Positions 25,676-33,073 of a DNA stretch of 43,682 nucleotides are shown here, in pieces. The stretch comes from Acidobacterium sp. (GTDB lineage Bacteria; Acidobacteriota; Terriglobia; Terriglobales; Acidobacteriaceae). Each line of letters starts with the position of its first letter. Positions within the stretch are counted from its first letter, which is position 1. The DNA is taken from NCBI GenBank assembly GCA_003131625.1, contig PKVY01000111.1, forward strand, positions 8,433 through 52,114, in the 5' to 3' direction. The notes beneath the pieces were generated by a model. That model had not been told where the DNA came from and did not search any database. It saw nothing but the letters and a program-made list of their open reading frames with translations. The position numbers and the translations under genes were made by a program.

Positions 25676-26311
25676 TCACCACACCAGAAAGTACACCGGC
25701 TTATAGGCCGTCCCGTAAAGGTACTGGTGTCGAATCCATTCCATTTTGTTCTTTCGGGAATGGGCTGTGGAAAGCCCTTCGAGGACGGCCCGCCAGGTTC
25801 TTGGAGAAATCGCTTCGAGGCTCGTATGGATCAAGGAGTCTGGATAGAGTTGGAGACCAGAAACTGGCGATTCTCCGTCTTCTGGACACAACACTTCCAA
25901 ATCTCCACCGTGCGGATAACTCCCTGGCCTGAACCAGAGGATCTCAAAATCATTTGCCAGATCCACCATGGAGCGTACCAGAGGAATCCCGAGGAACACC
26001 GGGACGTCATTTTCTTCCAGAATCCTTGACATCTCCAGTACTTCTTCGTTCACCTTCATTACGATTTCACGACCGACTATTTTGGGGCGTCGTGGAAACA
26101 GAGCACAAGCGCGGAGTGCTTCAGGGAAATCGGTGCCGCGTGACAACGCTCCCCCTTCTCTCGATTTCCAGAAGTAGAACGGCAGAGCATGGGCATATCT
26201 CTGATGCAGCAATTCCAGGAAGCGCGGTACCAAATAGTATTCGACAGTATGCTCTGTGATGAAGCTACGCCGCAGCGTATTGGGCGATATAGTGTTGTCC
26301 GCGCGTGTCAT
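25676..26311 (-). CDS. Hypothetical protein (211 aa)
   Basis: 211 residues from the ATG at 26311, with AAGGAG about 11 nt upstream; a GTG at 26335 would add 8 residues. Alpha/beta composition with no clear motif; a recognisable segment reads NDVPVFLGIPLVRSMVDLANDFEILWFRP. One Cys pair is in ...CALF... and CPEDGE. I do not recognise a family. It follows the TIKI-like protein gene by 100 bp with a terminator-like hairpin in between, so it may be a separate unit or a weakly attached sixth gene of the kinase/HEPN operon. Confidence 0.6.
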   Translation of the reverse strand: MTRADNTISPNTLRRSFITEHTVEYYLVPRFLELLHQRYAHALPFYFWKSREGGALSRGTDFPEALRACALFPRRPKIVGREIVMKVNEEVLEMSRILEENDVPVFLGIPLVRSMVDLANDFEILWFRPGSYPHGGDLEVLCPEDGESPVSGLQLYPDSLIHTSLEAISPRTWRAVLEGLSTAHSRKNKMEWIRHQYLYGTAYKPVYFLVW

Positions 26312-26382
26312 TAATAGTAAGTCTCTCCTTTTCACTTCTGGACCGAACCAGAGTGAAGCTAGGCGGGGTTGACTACGTCACA

Positions 26383-26411
26383 AAAGGACTCCCAAGATGG
26401 AACCGGGAGTC
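26383..26411 (-). terminator. Terminator-like hairpin after the TIKI/TraB-like gene
   Basis: GACTCCC at 26387-26393 and GGGAGTC at 26405-26411 form a 7-bp perfect stem with an 11-nt loop, starting directly at the stop codon of the upstream gene. On the minus strand it is followed by CTTTTG, a short T-run, so termination may be partial. Confidence 0.6.
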
Positions 26412-27023
26412 TTACAGGTTGCCGACCCCAGGTTCGTCCTTAATCGGGTCGGGATGTACCTCTAAATAATCTCGTGCCAAAGCCATCAGACGATCATCCT
26501 CGGCATTGACCCCGATCCTCTCTGCTAGGATCGTTACCTCGACGCCTTCCGATCTGAGAAGTTGAGAGAAACTCTCGATGTGGGCCTGTCCACAGATAAA
26601 GAGATCGTCTTGGGCGAGCACATCGGCCAAGCATTCGAGCCAGTACCGTTCTCGCACCGGAAAGTACATCACTCTCTCAATCGCACCGGCTCTTCCGCAG
26701 ATGATTTCGGAAGCGGGCACGTCCCAGCTATGCGTGAAAATCTCCATCTCCAACTGGTCACGGCCTTTGTAGCACGCGCGCTTTCGCCAGTCACTGTCGG
26801 GATCGCAAAATCGATGTTCTAGCTTGTATTCGTCCGCTACCCGCTTTGCAATGGAGTGGGACTCTCCAAGGGCTTCGAGACTGTGCTCTTCAGCAATCAC
26901 GCGAGGCCGGAAGCGCTCGATGCAATTCCGGATTGCTTCCACGAGCTCAACCTGGCCTTCGTTCAGAGTATTCCAGTCGCCGAATTTCTGGATTCGATGA
27001 GCGACGCCGATCAGATAGACCAT
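26412..27023 (-). CDS. TIKI/TraB-like small protein B
   Basis: 203 residues. It has an N-terminal GxxH (LIGVAHRI, G6-H9), an acidic motif after the next strand (VIAEEHSLE), and a C-terminal GxxH (FICGQAHIESF). This is the motif order of the TIKI/TraB/PrgY/EreA-like superfamily and of the protein at 10096-10647. Between the motifs it has a Cys- and Asp-containing loop (HRFCDPDSDWRKRACYKGRDQLEMEIF). No signal peptide; cytoplasmic. Fifth gene of the minus-strand run that begins with the PD-(D/E)XK nuclease, 98 bp after the HEPN gene. Function unknown; family call from motifs only. Confidence 0.62.
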   Translation of the reverse strand: MVYLIGVAHRIQKFGDWNTLNEGQVELVEAIRNCIERFRPRVIAEEHSLEALGESHSIAKRVADEYKLEHRFCDPDSDWRKRACYKGRDQLEMEIFTHSWDVPASEIICGRAGAIERVMYFPVRERYWLECLADVLAQDDLFICGQAHIESFSQLLRSEGVEVTILAERIGVNAEDDRLMALARDYLEVHPDPIKDEPGVGNL

Positions 27024-27121
27024 GGGAGTGGAATAATTCTACCGTGTCAGGACGAACGCACTAAGCGAGCACTTCAGAGCCGAGTGGAACCATTGATGCG
27101 AATTGTGCCGAGGACTCGGTG

Positions 27122-28576
27122 CTAGGTGCCAGAATTCCATTGAACCGAATCGGGTACGGGTTCTTTCAAACGCCTAACCGGATTGCCGATGGTGAAATAA
27201 TCGTAATACTCGTTATTCGCTCCGGTCATCGTCACAAATATCCGGTGAAAACGGATTCGAAGCAATTTGAGGTCGCGAATCCACTCGACATCGACTTCGC
27301 TGTCCTTCCCATGCGCCGATTCATGTCTCGCGTCGTGCGCTTCTTTTTCCCGTTTACTAAGGACGAGTTCCAGTTCGTCGACGAGGTCCTTGCCCGTGGA
27401 ATGCTGTGATCTGCTATTTAGGTTCCTTATCTTGTTCCTGAAAGGTTCGCGAATGTCGCTAGCGAGATCGGAGTTGTCCAAAGCGGACTCGAGAGAGGTC
27501 AGAACCTTTCTCCAGGTCTCATCGTCCAGGATCTTCGATGACCGTGGAACTTCCGTGCTGCTGAAATAGGCTCGCTGTAAGGATTCAAGTGCTGCCCCAA
27601 AATGCACCGCGGCGATATGAGGGGCGGCGGTAACGGCGTGCCAATAAGCCCAACTCACAACTCCAAAATTGAGGTCATCATACCTTGTATATATTGCATT
27701 GACCATGCGGGACAATTTCAATGTGTCGATATCCCAAAAGGATCGAGTACCGAGAGGACTGGGCGGCATGGGCGGGAGCTCTATTGCGCGCCCATGCATC
27801 GTATACGGAGAAACGACTTCAAAATCGGTCAGACTCCATTCCTGATCGAAACGTGACGCTCCCAAATAGATCAAGTAGCTGCCCAACGCAAAGGAAAGGC
27901 AACGACGCACCCGATCGCGGAACTCGTCGGCAGGAACTCCGTCATAGACGATGTAGCCGGGCTTCTTGACGTTTATAGCGTCGACTCGCTGGGCCTCGCA
28001 CAGGTATAGATGGATGCCGTTGACCTCCAATTGTGCGGCCGCCCATGAGCTTCCCGTCGGCGAGGATCGGCCGCTCATTACCAATTTCGGACGCGTAGGC
28101 GGCACTCCGCCGAGAGTGACGATGGTGATCTCTTCGATATTCCTTTCGATGTTGTCGGGCCAAAGAAAGACCGTGGGGACATTTTCCAGCCAGTCAATGG
28201 TGTAGCGTGGCGTTCGCGACAAAGCAAACTTGCCGACAAGCCTATGAATGTCCACCTTTTGCGTTGTGACGCCTGGTGCGCTGCCTTCGATGTGCGTGTT
28301 TGTATGAGCAGCGCTGACTCCAATAGCCTCAAGTTCGAGCCCCATGTCGGATCGGAACGTGACACGGTCTTCGTTTATCCGTACCGTGCCCGGTGGGTGC
28401 CGCATATCACGTTGATCGACAGATTCGGGCCCCTCCGTATCCATACAGAGTTGTAGGTCCGGATCGCGGCGTATGCTGAATCGTCGAATGGGGCCGGCGA
28501 GCGGCCCGTGGTTGTCTACAGCGGGTGCATAGCTCGTAATGATTTCCTGGAAGTCTTCCCATTGCCAACTGAACAT
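27122..28576 (-). CDS. HEPN-domain protein, ApeA-like
   Basis: 484 residues from the ATG at 28576; a GTG at 28627 would overlap the upstream stop and add 17 residues. The N-terminal 330 residues are beta-rich (RFSIRRDPDLQLCMDTEG, GLELEAIGVSA, VDIHRLVGKFALSRTPRYTIDWLENVPTVFLW) and resemble the N-terminal domain of ApeA-like defence proteins. The C-terminal 140 residues are helical and contain the HEPN signature R-x4-H (ARHESAHGKDS, R417 to H422), preceded by the helices FGAALESLQRAYF and LVDELELVLSKREKEAH. HEPN domains of this class are metal-independent RNases that act in abortive infection. Fourth gene of the operon. No Cys-rich or membrane segment. Confidence 0.7.
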   Translation of the reverse strand: MFSWQWEDFQEIITSYAPAVDNHGPLAGPIRRFSIRRDPDLQLCMDTEGPESVDQRDMRHPPGTVRINEDRVTFRSDMGLELEAIGVSAAHTNTHIEGSAPGVTTQKVDIHRLVGKFALSRTPRYTIDWLENVPTVFLWPDNIERNIEEITIVTLGGVPPTRPKLVMSGRSSPTGSSWAAAQLEVNGIHLYLCEAQRVDAINVKKPGYIVYDGVPADEFRDRVRRCLSFALGSYLIYLGASRFDQEWSLTDFEVVSPYTMHGRAIELPPMPPSPLGTRSFWDIDTLKLSRMVNAIYTRYDDLNFGVVSWAYWHAVTAAPHIAAVHFGAALESLQRAYFSSTEVPRSSKILDDETWRKVLTSLESALDNSDLASDIREPFRNKIRNLNSRSQHSTGKDLVDELELVLSKREKEAHDARHESAHGKDSEVDVEWIRDLKLLRIRFHRIFVTMTGANNEYYDYFTIGNPVRRLKEPVPDSVQWNSGT

Positions 28577-28611
28577 GGTGTTTTTCTCACTGCCGGGGCC
28601 TGTCGTGCGGG

Positions 28612-29817
28612 TTAGAGTGTGTTCCACTGGCGGCGCATTACGGCACCGCGCAGTGCCGAGAACAGACCTAAACCAGCTCGATTCACGTCTACGATCTCTG
28701 TAAAATCGCGCAGTTGGCCGTGGATGTTCGCTGTTCGCAATCGTGTAAGAAGGGTCTCAGCCGCAGTTAGGGTTCCTTCGCAGTCTGCAACGGCTGAGTC
28801 GAAGCTGTCTCTGTTCTTTCGCCTTACCTGTTCATGCAACGCATGGAGATAGTGGCGGAATGCGCCTTGCTCGCCAAAACCAACAGTTGACGGTTGCGCT
28901 CCACTGAAGAGAGCGGTTGCATAACCTCCATCCAATTCCGGCGGCGGGGCCATCAGATGAAGGAGGCCCAACCGATGCGCGATATCCAGGAACGGGATCT
29001 TATACTCGGACAAGGCCTGAGGGCAGTAGTACCATGTCGCTCGCTGTCGGATTTCTTCTTCATACGTGGCATTGAATTTTTCCGGTGGGAATGAGCGGAC
29101 GTTCATCCAGGTTCCCGACGCAATCGCGTTGACTCCAGCTGCACTGGCTGCAAGCATCTGATGTGTGCAATATCCAAGGATTACTTGAGAACCTGCTAGC
29201 CTTAGGCCCGCAGAGAGGTCCAGCACATTGGCAATCCAATTAGGATCGTCCACCAGATACTGCCCATTGGGGTGTTCGCAGACGACATAGTATGTCGGAA
29301 CGTTCCATGTCTCGGCGCGCTCGATCAAATCGGCAATCTGATTCGCATCTCTTACCGCGTCCGCACTGATCGCGATCGTGGAAATGAGAGATGCATTGTC
29401 GCTTCGGGCGCGTGCCTCTTCCAGGACCGCGCGTTGAGTCTCGCCCCAATCATCATCTATTGTGGTCGCGAACAGACCGGGAAGTACGAAGCGCGAGCAA
29501 CCAATACGGCCATTGAGGTCTCGCAAGCTGTCGAGGAGGCGCGACAGTGCCTGTCCCTGCCAAAACAGGGTAGTCGCATAGTCGGTTGGCCAGTAGGCGT
29601 GATTGCACAGCTTTTCATGATCGGAATGCGGAAGATAAAACTGTGGATCAAGCATTATGTCGCCGCCGGGAATTTCTCTTATGGCTGAACCAAAGCGTAC
29701 GAGCTGATCGTCCGTGAGATCGCGGGGGCTGAGGATGACACTGCCGCCCCCCCACGAGTCAAGGAGTACGCGGCAATGTTCCATCATGCCGTATCCGAAC
29801 TGAAGATATAACTCCAT
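28612..29817 (-). CDS. TIM-barrel protein resembling tRNA-guanine transglycosylase-like enzymes
   Basis: 401 residues. The order of segments suggests a beta/alpha barrel: LLDSWGGGSVILSPRDLTDDQL (DSGG-like opening), GGDIMLDPQFYLP, RFVLPGLFATTIDDDW, STIAISADAVRD, TYYVVCEHPNGQYL, LAGSQVILGYCTHQML followed by AASAAGVNAIASGTW, and a helical C-terminal region with IAHRLGLLHLM. The DSGG-like start and the strand ending in D-P-x-F-Y are what TGT/DpdA-like enzymes show, but zinc ligands of TGT are not evident. It could be a base-exchange enzyme or a barrel of another kind. Placed between a Ser/Thr kinase (18 bp) and the HEPN gene (35 bp). Family call tentative. Confidence 0.55.
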   Translation of the reverse strand: MELYLQFGYGMMEHCRVLLDSWGGGSVILSPRDLTDDQLVRFGSAIREIPGGDIMLDPQFYLPHSDHEKLCNHAYWPTDYATTLFWQGQALSRLLDSLRDLNGRIGCSRFVLPGLFATTIDDDWGETQRAVLEEARARSDNASLISTIAISADAVRDANQIADLIERAETWNVPTYYVVCEHPNGQYLVDDPNWIANVLDLSAGLRLAGSQVILGYCTHQMLAASAAGVNAIASGTWMNVRSFPPEKFNATYEEEIRQRATWYYCPQALSEYKIPFLDIAHRLGLLHLMAPPPELDGGYATALFSGAQPSTVGFGEQGAFRHYLHALHEQVRRKNRDSFDSAVADCEGTLTAAETLLTRLRTANIHGQLRDFTEIVDVNRAGLGLFSALRGAVMRRQWNTL

Positions 29818-29835
29818 CTGACAGGTTCCTTTCTG

Positions 29836-30696
29836 CTAGACAAGCCCCTCGCCTTCACAAATTTCCTGCAGCCACAGCCTGGCTTCACCAATTGTTCGAG
29901 GCCGATGAACTCGATTCTTTTGCGTCATCGTCGCAATCAGATCCCGGAGGCTATCTGTTGCGCCAATGGGGAGAGCCACATGTGGCAGAACAAGTTGCTC
30001 GACTCGCCTTAGCAATTCAAGATGGTCGCGTGGAGGTGGATCAAGAAAGGCATTTCTGCCTGTTGCACATTCGTGCATCGTCACTCCAAGAGCAAAGAGG
30101 TCGGCACGTGAATCGATCTCGCGCTTGAAATTCCGGCACTGCTCCGGCGGTGCATATCCCAGAGTCATTTTGCCGTAAGGGAGTGAGGTGGCGGTGAGAG
30201 AGGAAAGATCAAGGTGGCGAGCAATGCCGAAGTCCAGAAGCCAAAAATCTCCGACAGCATCACGCATGATGTTGTCGGGCTTCACGTCCCGGTGCACGAT
30301 CTGAGCGCGCTCGGCTCCTTCCAGGGCCTCCATCATCTGTAATCCAAGCCTGAGCACGCTTTCTGCTGGGAGCGGGCCGGAGGCGAGAATGTTGCGCAGC
30401 GTATCGCCAGATACTTTTTCTTCTCGAAGCCATACGCAAGCCCCGAGATTTGTATCCGCCAGGCCGTGTTCCAGAATGCGCGGCACTCGGGGCGACTGGA
30501 TCTGCTGCACAGCCAAAATCTCGCGCCGCACAGATTCAGGATCGGTTTTCGGATAAACAATCTTAAGAACAATATCTCCATCACGCTCATGCCTCGCGGC
30601 CAAAACAAGCTTCTGCCCGCCTTGCCCAAGCGGGTGAAAATCAGACAAGTCGGGAAAACTTCTCTGCAGCCATGTGATGTCGATCGGTGTTGTCAT
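29836..30696 (-). CDS. Serine/threonine protein kinase (Hanks type)
   Basis: 286 residues, a kinase domain without extra modules. The Gly-rich loop is LGQGGQKLV (24-30), the catalytic Lys is K45 (IVLKIV), the catalytic loop is HRDVKPDN (135-142), DFG is at 155-157, and the activation loop ends in GYAPPEQ. A typical subdomain IX is visible (DSRADLFALGVTMHECATGRNAF). No transmembrane segment or PASTA repeats, so cytosolic. Kinases in compact defence-like operons act as signal transducers that phosphorylate a toxin or sensor; here the TIM-barrel and HEPN genes follow. It lies 13 bp after the nuclease gene. Confidence 0.9.
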   Translation of the reverse strand: MTTPIDITWLQRSFPDLSDFHPLGQGGQKLVLAARHERDGDIVLKIVYPKTDPESVRREILAVQQIQSPRVPRILEHGLADTNLGACVWLREEKVSGDTLRNILASGPLPAESVLRLGLQMMEALEGAERAQIVHRDVKPDNIMRDAVGDFWLLDFGIARHLDLSSLTATSLPYGKMTLGYAPPEQCRNFKREIDSRADLFALGVTMHECATGRNAFLDPPPRDHLELLRRVEQLVLPHVALPIGATDSLRDLIATMTQKNRVHRPRTIGEARLWLQEICEGEGLV

Positions 30697-30709
30697 TGAA
30701 ATGATCTGA

Positions 30710-31402
30710 TTACAAGGTGGCTAGCCTCCAGGTCCATTCGTTGAAGAGCCAAGAGGCATATGAACGCGGATGCGTTACTCGCCGTTCGACAAGTCGTGCC
30801 TTTTCCTTCGACAAAACACCAATCCCGTGTTGTAGAGCAGTTTCGAGTAGACTGGCTCCCTTTGGTATCGCCGGAACGAGAACATAGGATTCTGGAGTAA
30901 ACCATGTATTGATGAACGCTTGATCAAGAGCTGCCCGCCATTCAGCAACCTTCGCTTCTATGGCTACAATCCGCCGAATCGCGAATGTTCGGGACAAAGC
31001 TCGCGCCCGCCACTGGCCCTTTTGCAAAACGACCATATTGGCGCGTTCTAGGCGCCCTAGAGATCGCTCAGTTTCCGGGCCGAATAGCGACTTGAGGTCC
31101 AAGATACGAGCCGGTCCCGCTGTTGCCAGATGCTGCATCAGCCGCAGATCGGCAGGAACGATGCTCCGCCGCTCAGTCGCCCACCTAGCAGCCACCGACT
31201 CGTTCCATACAACGACCACAAGGTCGGGAAAACCGGAGGGTAGGCGAGGTTCTCTGAAGACTGTCAGGCGCTCGCCCTTTTTGGGCTTCACGGCATGCAA
31301 CTCTAAAAACCAATCCACCAGATCCTGCTCAGGGCCAGAACGCCCCTTGCGGAACAGAATGCCGCTCTCGCTCGGATTGGTGGTCGAATCAACAATGGTC
31401 AT
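30710..31402 (-). CDS. PD-(D/E)XK nuclease-like protein with an inserted winged helix
   Basis: 230 residues. A PD motif is in PSGFPDLVVVVW (P59-D60), and E-A-K in IVAIEAKVAEWRAALDQA (E149 to K151), the ExK half with its helix; a Glu near residue 25 (PEQDLVDWF) may complete the site. Between PD and ExK, residues 78-136 form a winged-helix-like unit (VPADLRLMQHLATAGPARILDLKSLFG....LGRLERANMVVLQKGQWRARAL). The terminal strand is ESYVLVPA. The inserted wHTH is unusual for this fold and suggests DNA or partner binding between the two active-site halves. First gene of the kinase/TIM-barrel/HEPN/TIKI run, 54 bp after the AbiEii stop. Confidence 0.72.
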   Translation of the reverse strand: MTIVDSTTNPSESGILFRKGRSGPEQDLVDWFLELHAVKPKKGERLTVFREPRLPSGFPDLVVVVWNESVAARWATERRSIVPADLRLMQHLATAGPARILDLKSLFGPETERSLGRLERANMVVLQKGQWRARALSRTFAIRRIVAIEAKVAEWRAALDQAFINTWFTPESYVLVPAIPKGASLLETALQHGIGVLSKEKARLVERRVTHPRSYASWLFNEWTWRLATL

Positions 31403-31456
31403 AGTGCATCCATGTACGGAAAAACCAGATCAATCATACGGGTAATCGCGAGCCCA

Positions 31457-32317
31457 CTATCTCACCAACCTCAGTGTTGCGTAGAACCGCCTCAGTTCAA
31501 CAAATGCTTTTGTCACCGAATGATCGAGCTTACACTCGTCAGCCATTCTTTCGAACGGCGCACTCCAGTCGGGCGGCGGAGGTTCCAGCGCGATGGGAAT
31601 AGCGTGGGTTCCTCTGCGATCGAACGTACGCAGAACAGCCTCGGCCGAGGCAGAGACGGCAAGCGTCCCAGACTGGATCAGCAGAATCATATCAACCAGA
31701 TCGCGCACGCGGCTGTTCACGGTTCCTGCCCGAGGCAGAGTGTACGCGTGCAACTTCTCAGCGAACTGCTGCTCCCGCTGGATCATGGGAACCGATGCCG
31801 GTGGGATTTCAGCAAAGCCTAGCCAATCTCGTGTCTGTACATGCTCCGGAGGATCGAGCACCACGTCGCCAATCCCCACGTCCATGTGGAATTTCGCAAA
31901 TGTTCGTTCGGCCATCGTGGCCTCGACTGGATACCGGGAACCGCCATAGGGAGCGCCGTCGAGGTCCATTATGGGAGCGCCCACGCGGAATGAAAAGAAA
32001 TCGCGTAGATTGCGCTGACCCGCCTCTTGCAGGTATTCGAGCACAGTGTCGCTGGCTGGAGAGGAGATCGCGCGTACAGTGAAGTCAAGGTCCTTGGTAG
32101 CGCGCGCAACTTGGAAGCGGAGTTCCATCGCGTAACCACCCTTTAGAACCCACTGCGTGTTCGTGCCGTTGAACAGGCGCGCCAGAAGGCGGTCGAAGCC
32201 AACTTGGCGCCGGAGTCTTTGCAGTTCCGTACCTTCTGTCTTGGCGATTTGTTTCAACCGCGCTTCGAGGGCCGCACGTAGTGGTGTCCCTGTGGCATAT
32301 TTGCCCTTGTCGGTCAC
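31457..32317 (-). CDS. abiEii: AbiEii-family nucleotidyltransferase toxin
   Basis: 286 residues. The nucleotidyltransferase core reads WVLKGGYAMELRF (KGG-A) and ATKDLDF (D-L-D), the motif I/II signature of the AbiEii/MenT family. A later helical region carries R-E-Q-Q-F-A-E-K-L-H-A-Y and SRVRDLVDMILL, also typical. These toxins modify tRNA 3' ends or nucleotides and cause growth arrest in a type IV toxin-antitoxin pair. It overlaps the AbiEi stop by 4 nt (ATGA), so the two are translationally coupled. Confidence 0.88.
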   Translation of the reverse strand: MTDKGKYATGTPLRAALEARLKQIAKTEGTELQRLRRQVGFDRLLARLFNGTNTQWVLKGGYAMELRFQVARATKDLDFTVRAISSPASDTVLEYLQEAGQRNLRDFFSFRVGAPIMDLDGAPYGGSRYPVEATMAERTFAKFHMDVGIGDVVLDPPEHVQTRDWLGFAEIPPASVPMIQREQQFAEKLHAYTLPRAGTVNSRVRDLVDMILLIQSGTLAVSASAEAVLRTFDRRGTHAIPIALEPPPPDWSAPFERMADECKLDHSVTKAFVELRRFYATLRLVR

Positions 32318-32913
32318 GCCGCCTCCAGTTCTCGTACAACTGATGCGAAACGAGAATCATGCAGCTTGGCGGCTTGTTTTCTTGTGATCGTGCCGCTTGA
32401 CCTAGCCTGCTGAAATGCCTGGCGAAGCGTATCCTTCGGAAGCGAGCCTTCCTCCCACAGATCAAGGATCGTCCGTAGAGCATTGGTCACCGGGACACCG
32501 AATAGAACCTCCTGTTCGGGTTCCGATATACGACCGTAGTGAAGACGCAGAATTCTTGGAGATGGGACTCCGCGGCGAAATGATGCTGGCACTGTCATAT
32601 CGAGACGAGATGGGTTCACATCGGTGAGTTCATACAGACTGAGTGCCGTCTGGTGGCTGTAGACGCCAGTCGGCCGGTCGCTTCGATCACGTGACCAGAG
32701 CCACCACAGAATCAGGTCTGGGTGTTGCGGCTCGGGGAAAAGAGCGAGTCGGTAAATTCCGCGATGTTCTCGGAGCCAGTTGCCAACCTGAACGTGGTAA
32801 GCGCGCTTGTTGCTGGCATACCCGAGGGAAGCGGCCTGTTTGGTGGTAAAGTACCCTCCCTGAGCTTCGGTGATCCGATACAGTTCCTTTTGTGGATCGT
32901 TTGAGGTCTGCAT
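32314..32913 (-). CDS. abiEi: AbiEi-family antitoxin / transcriptional repressor
   Basis: 199 residues. The N-terminal winged helix reads ITEAQGGYFTTKQAASLGYASNKRAYHVQVGNWLREHRGIYRL, the hallmark of AbiEi antitoxins, followed by the C-terminal domain with LPRLDM-like strands (NPSRLDMTVPASFRRG, TNALRTILDLWEEG). AbiEi neutralises AbiEii and represses its own promoter through the winged helix. The start ATG at 32913 sits directly beside a small inverted repeat. Confidence 0.88.
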   Translation of the reverse strand: MQTSNDPQKELYRITEAQGGYFTTKQAASLGYASNKRAYHVQVGNWLREHRGIYRLALFPEPQHPDLILWWLWSRDRSDRPTGVYSHQTALSLYELTDVNPSRLDMTVPASFRRGVPSPRILRLHYGRISEPEQEVLFGVPVTNALRTILDLWEEGSLPKDTLRQAFQQARSSGTITRKQAAKLHDSRFASVVRELEAA

Positions 32914-32918
32914 AAAAG

Positions 32919-32933
32919 GTCAACTTTATTGAC
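32919..32933. promoter_or_regulatory. Candidate AbiEi operator (short inverted repeat)
   Basis: GTCAA-CTTTA-TTGAC, 5-bp perfect arms, 6 bp upstream of the abiEi start codon. It overlaps a TTGAC hexamer on the minus strand. AbiEi repressors bind inverted repeats in this position; the match is short. Confidence 0.35.
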
Positions 32934-33073
32934 TCATTATGCGCCCCCAACCCGCTCCGAGACAAGTCGTCTAAGGCTCCCGAACCAAAACCGCTACCAT
33001 ATTGAAATTACGTTCGTTACGTCCACTTCGGTGGTTTAGATCGACTCTATGCGATCACCCGACACCACGAAAA

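Noticed and set aside
28612-29817. A DpdA / 7-deazaguanine DNA modification label
   Set aside because: No preQ0 synthesis or other dpd genes are in the window and the family match is weak.
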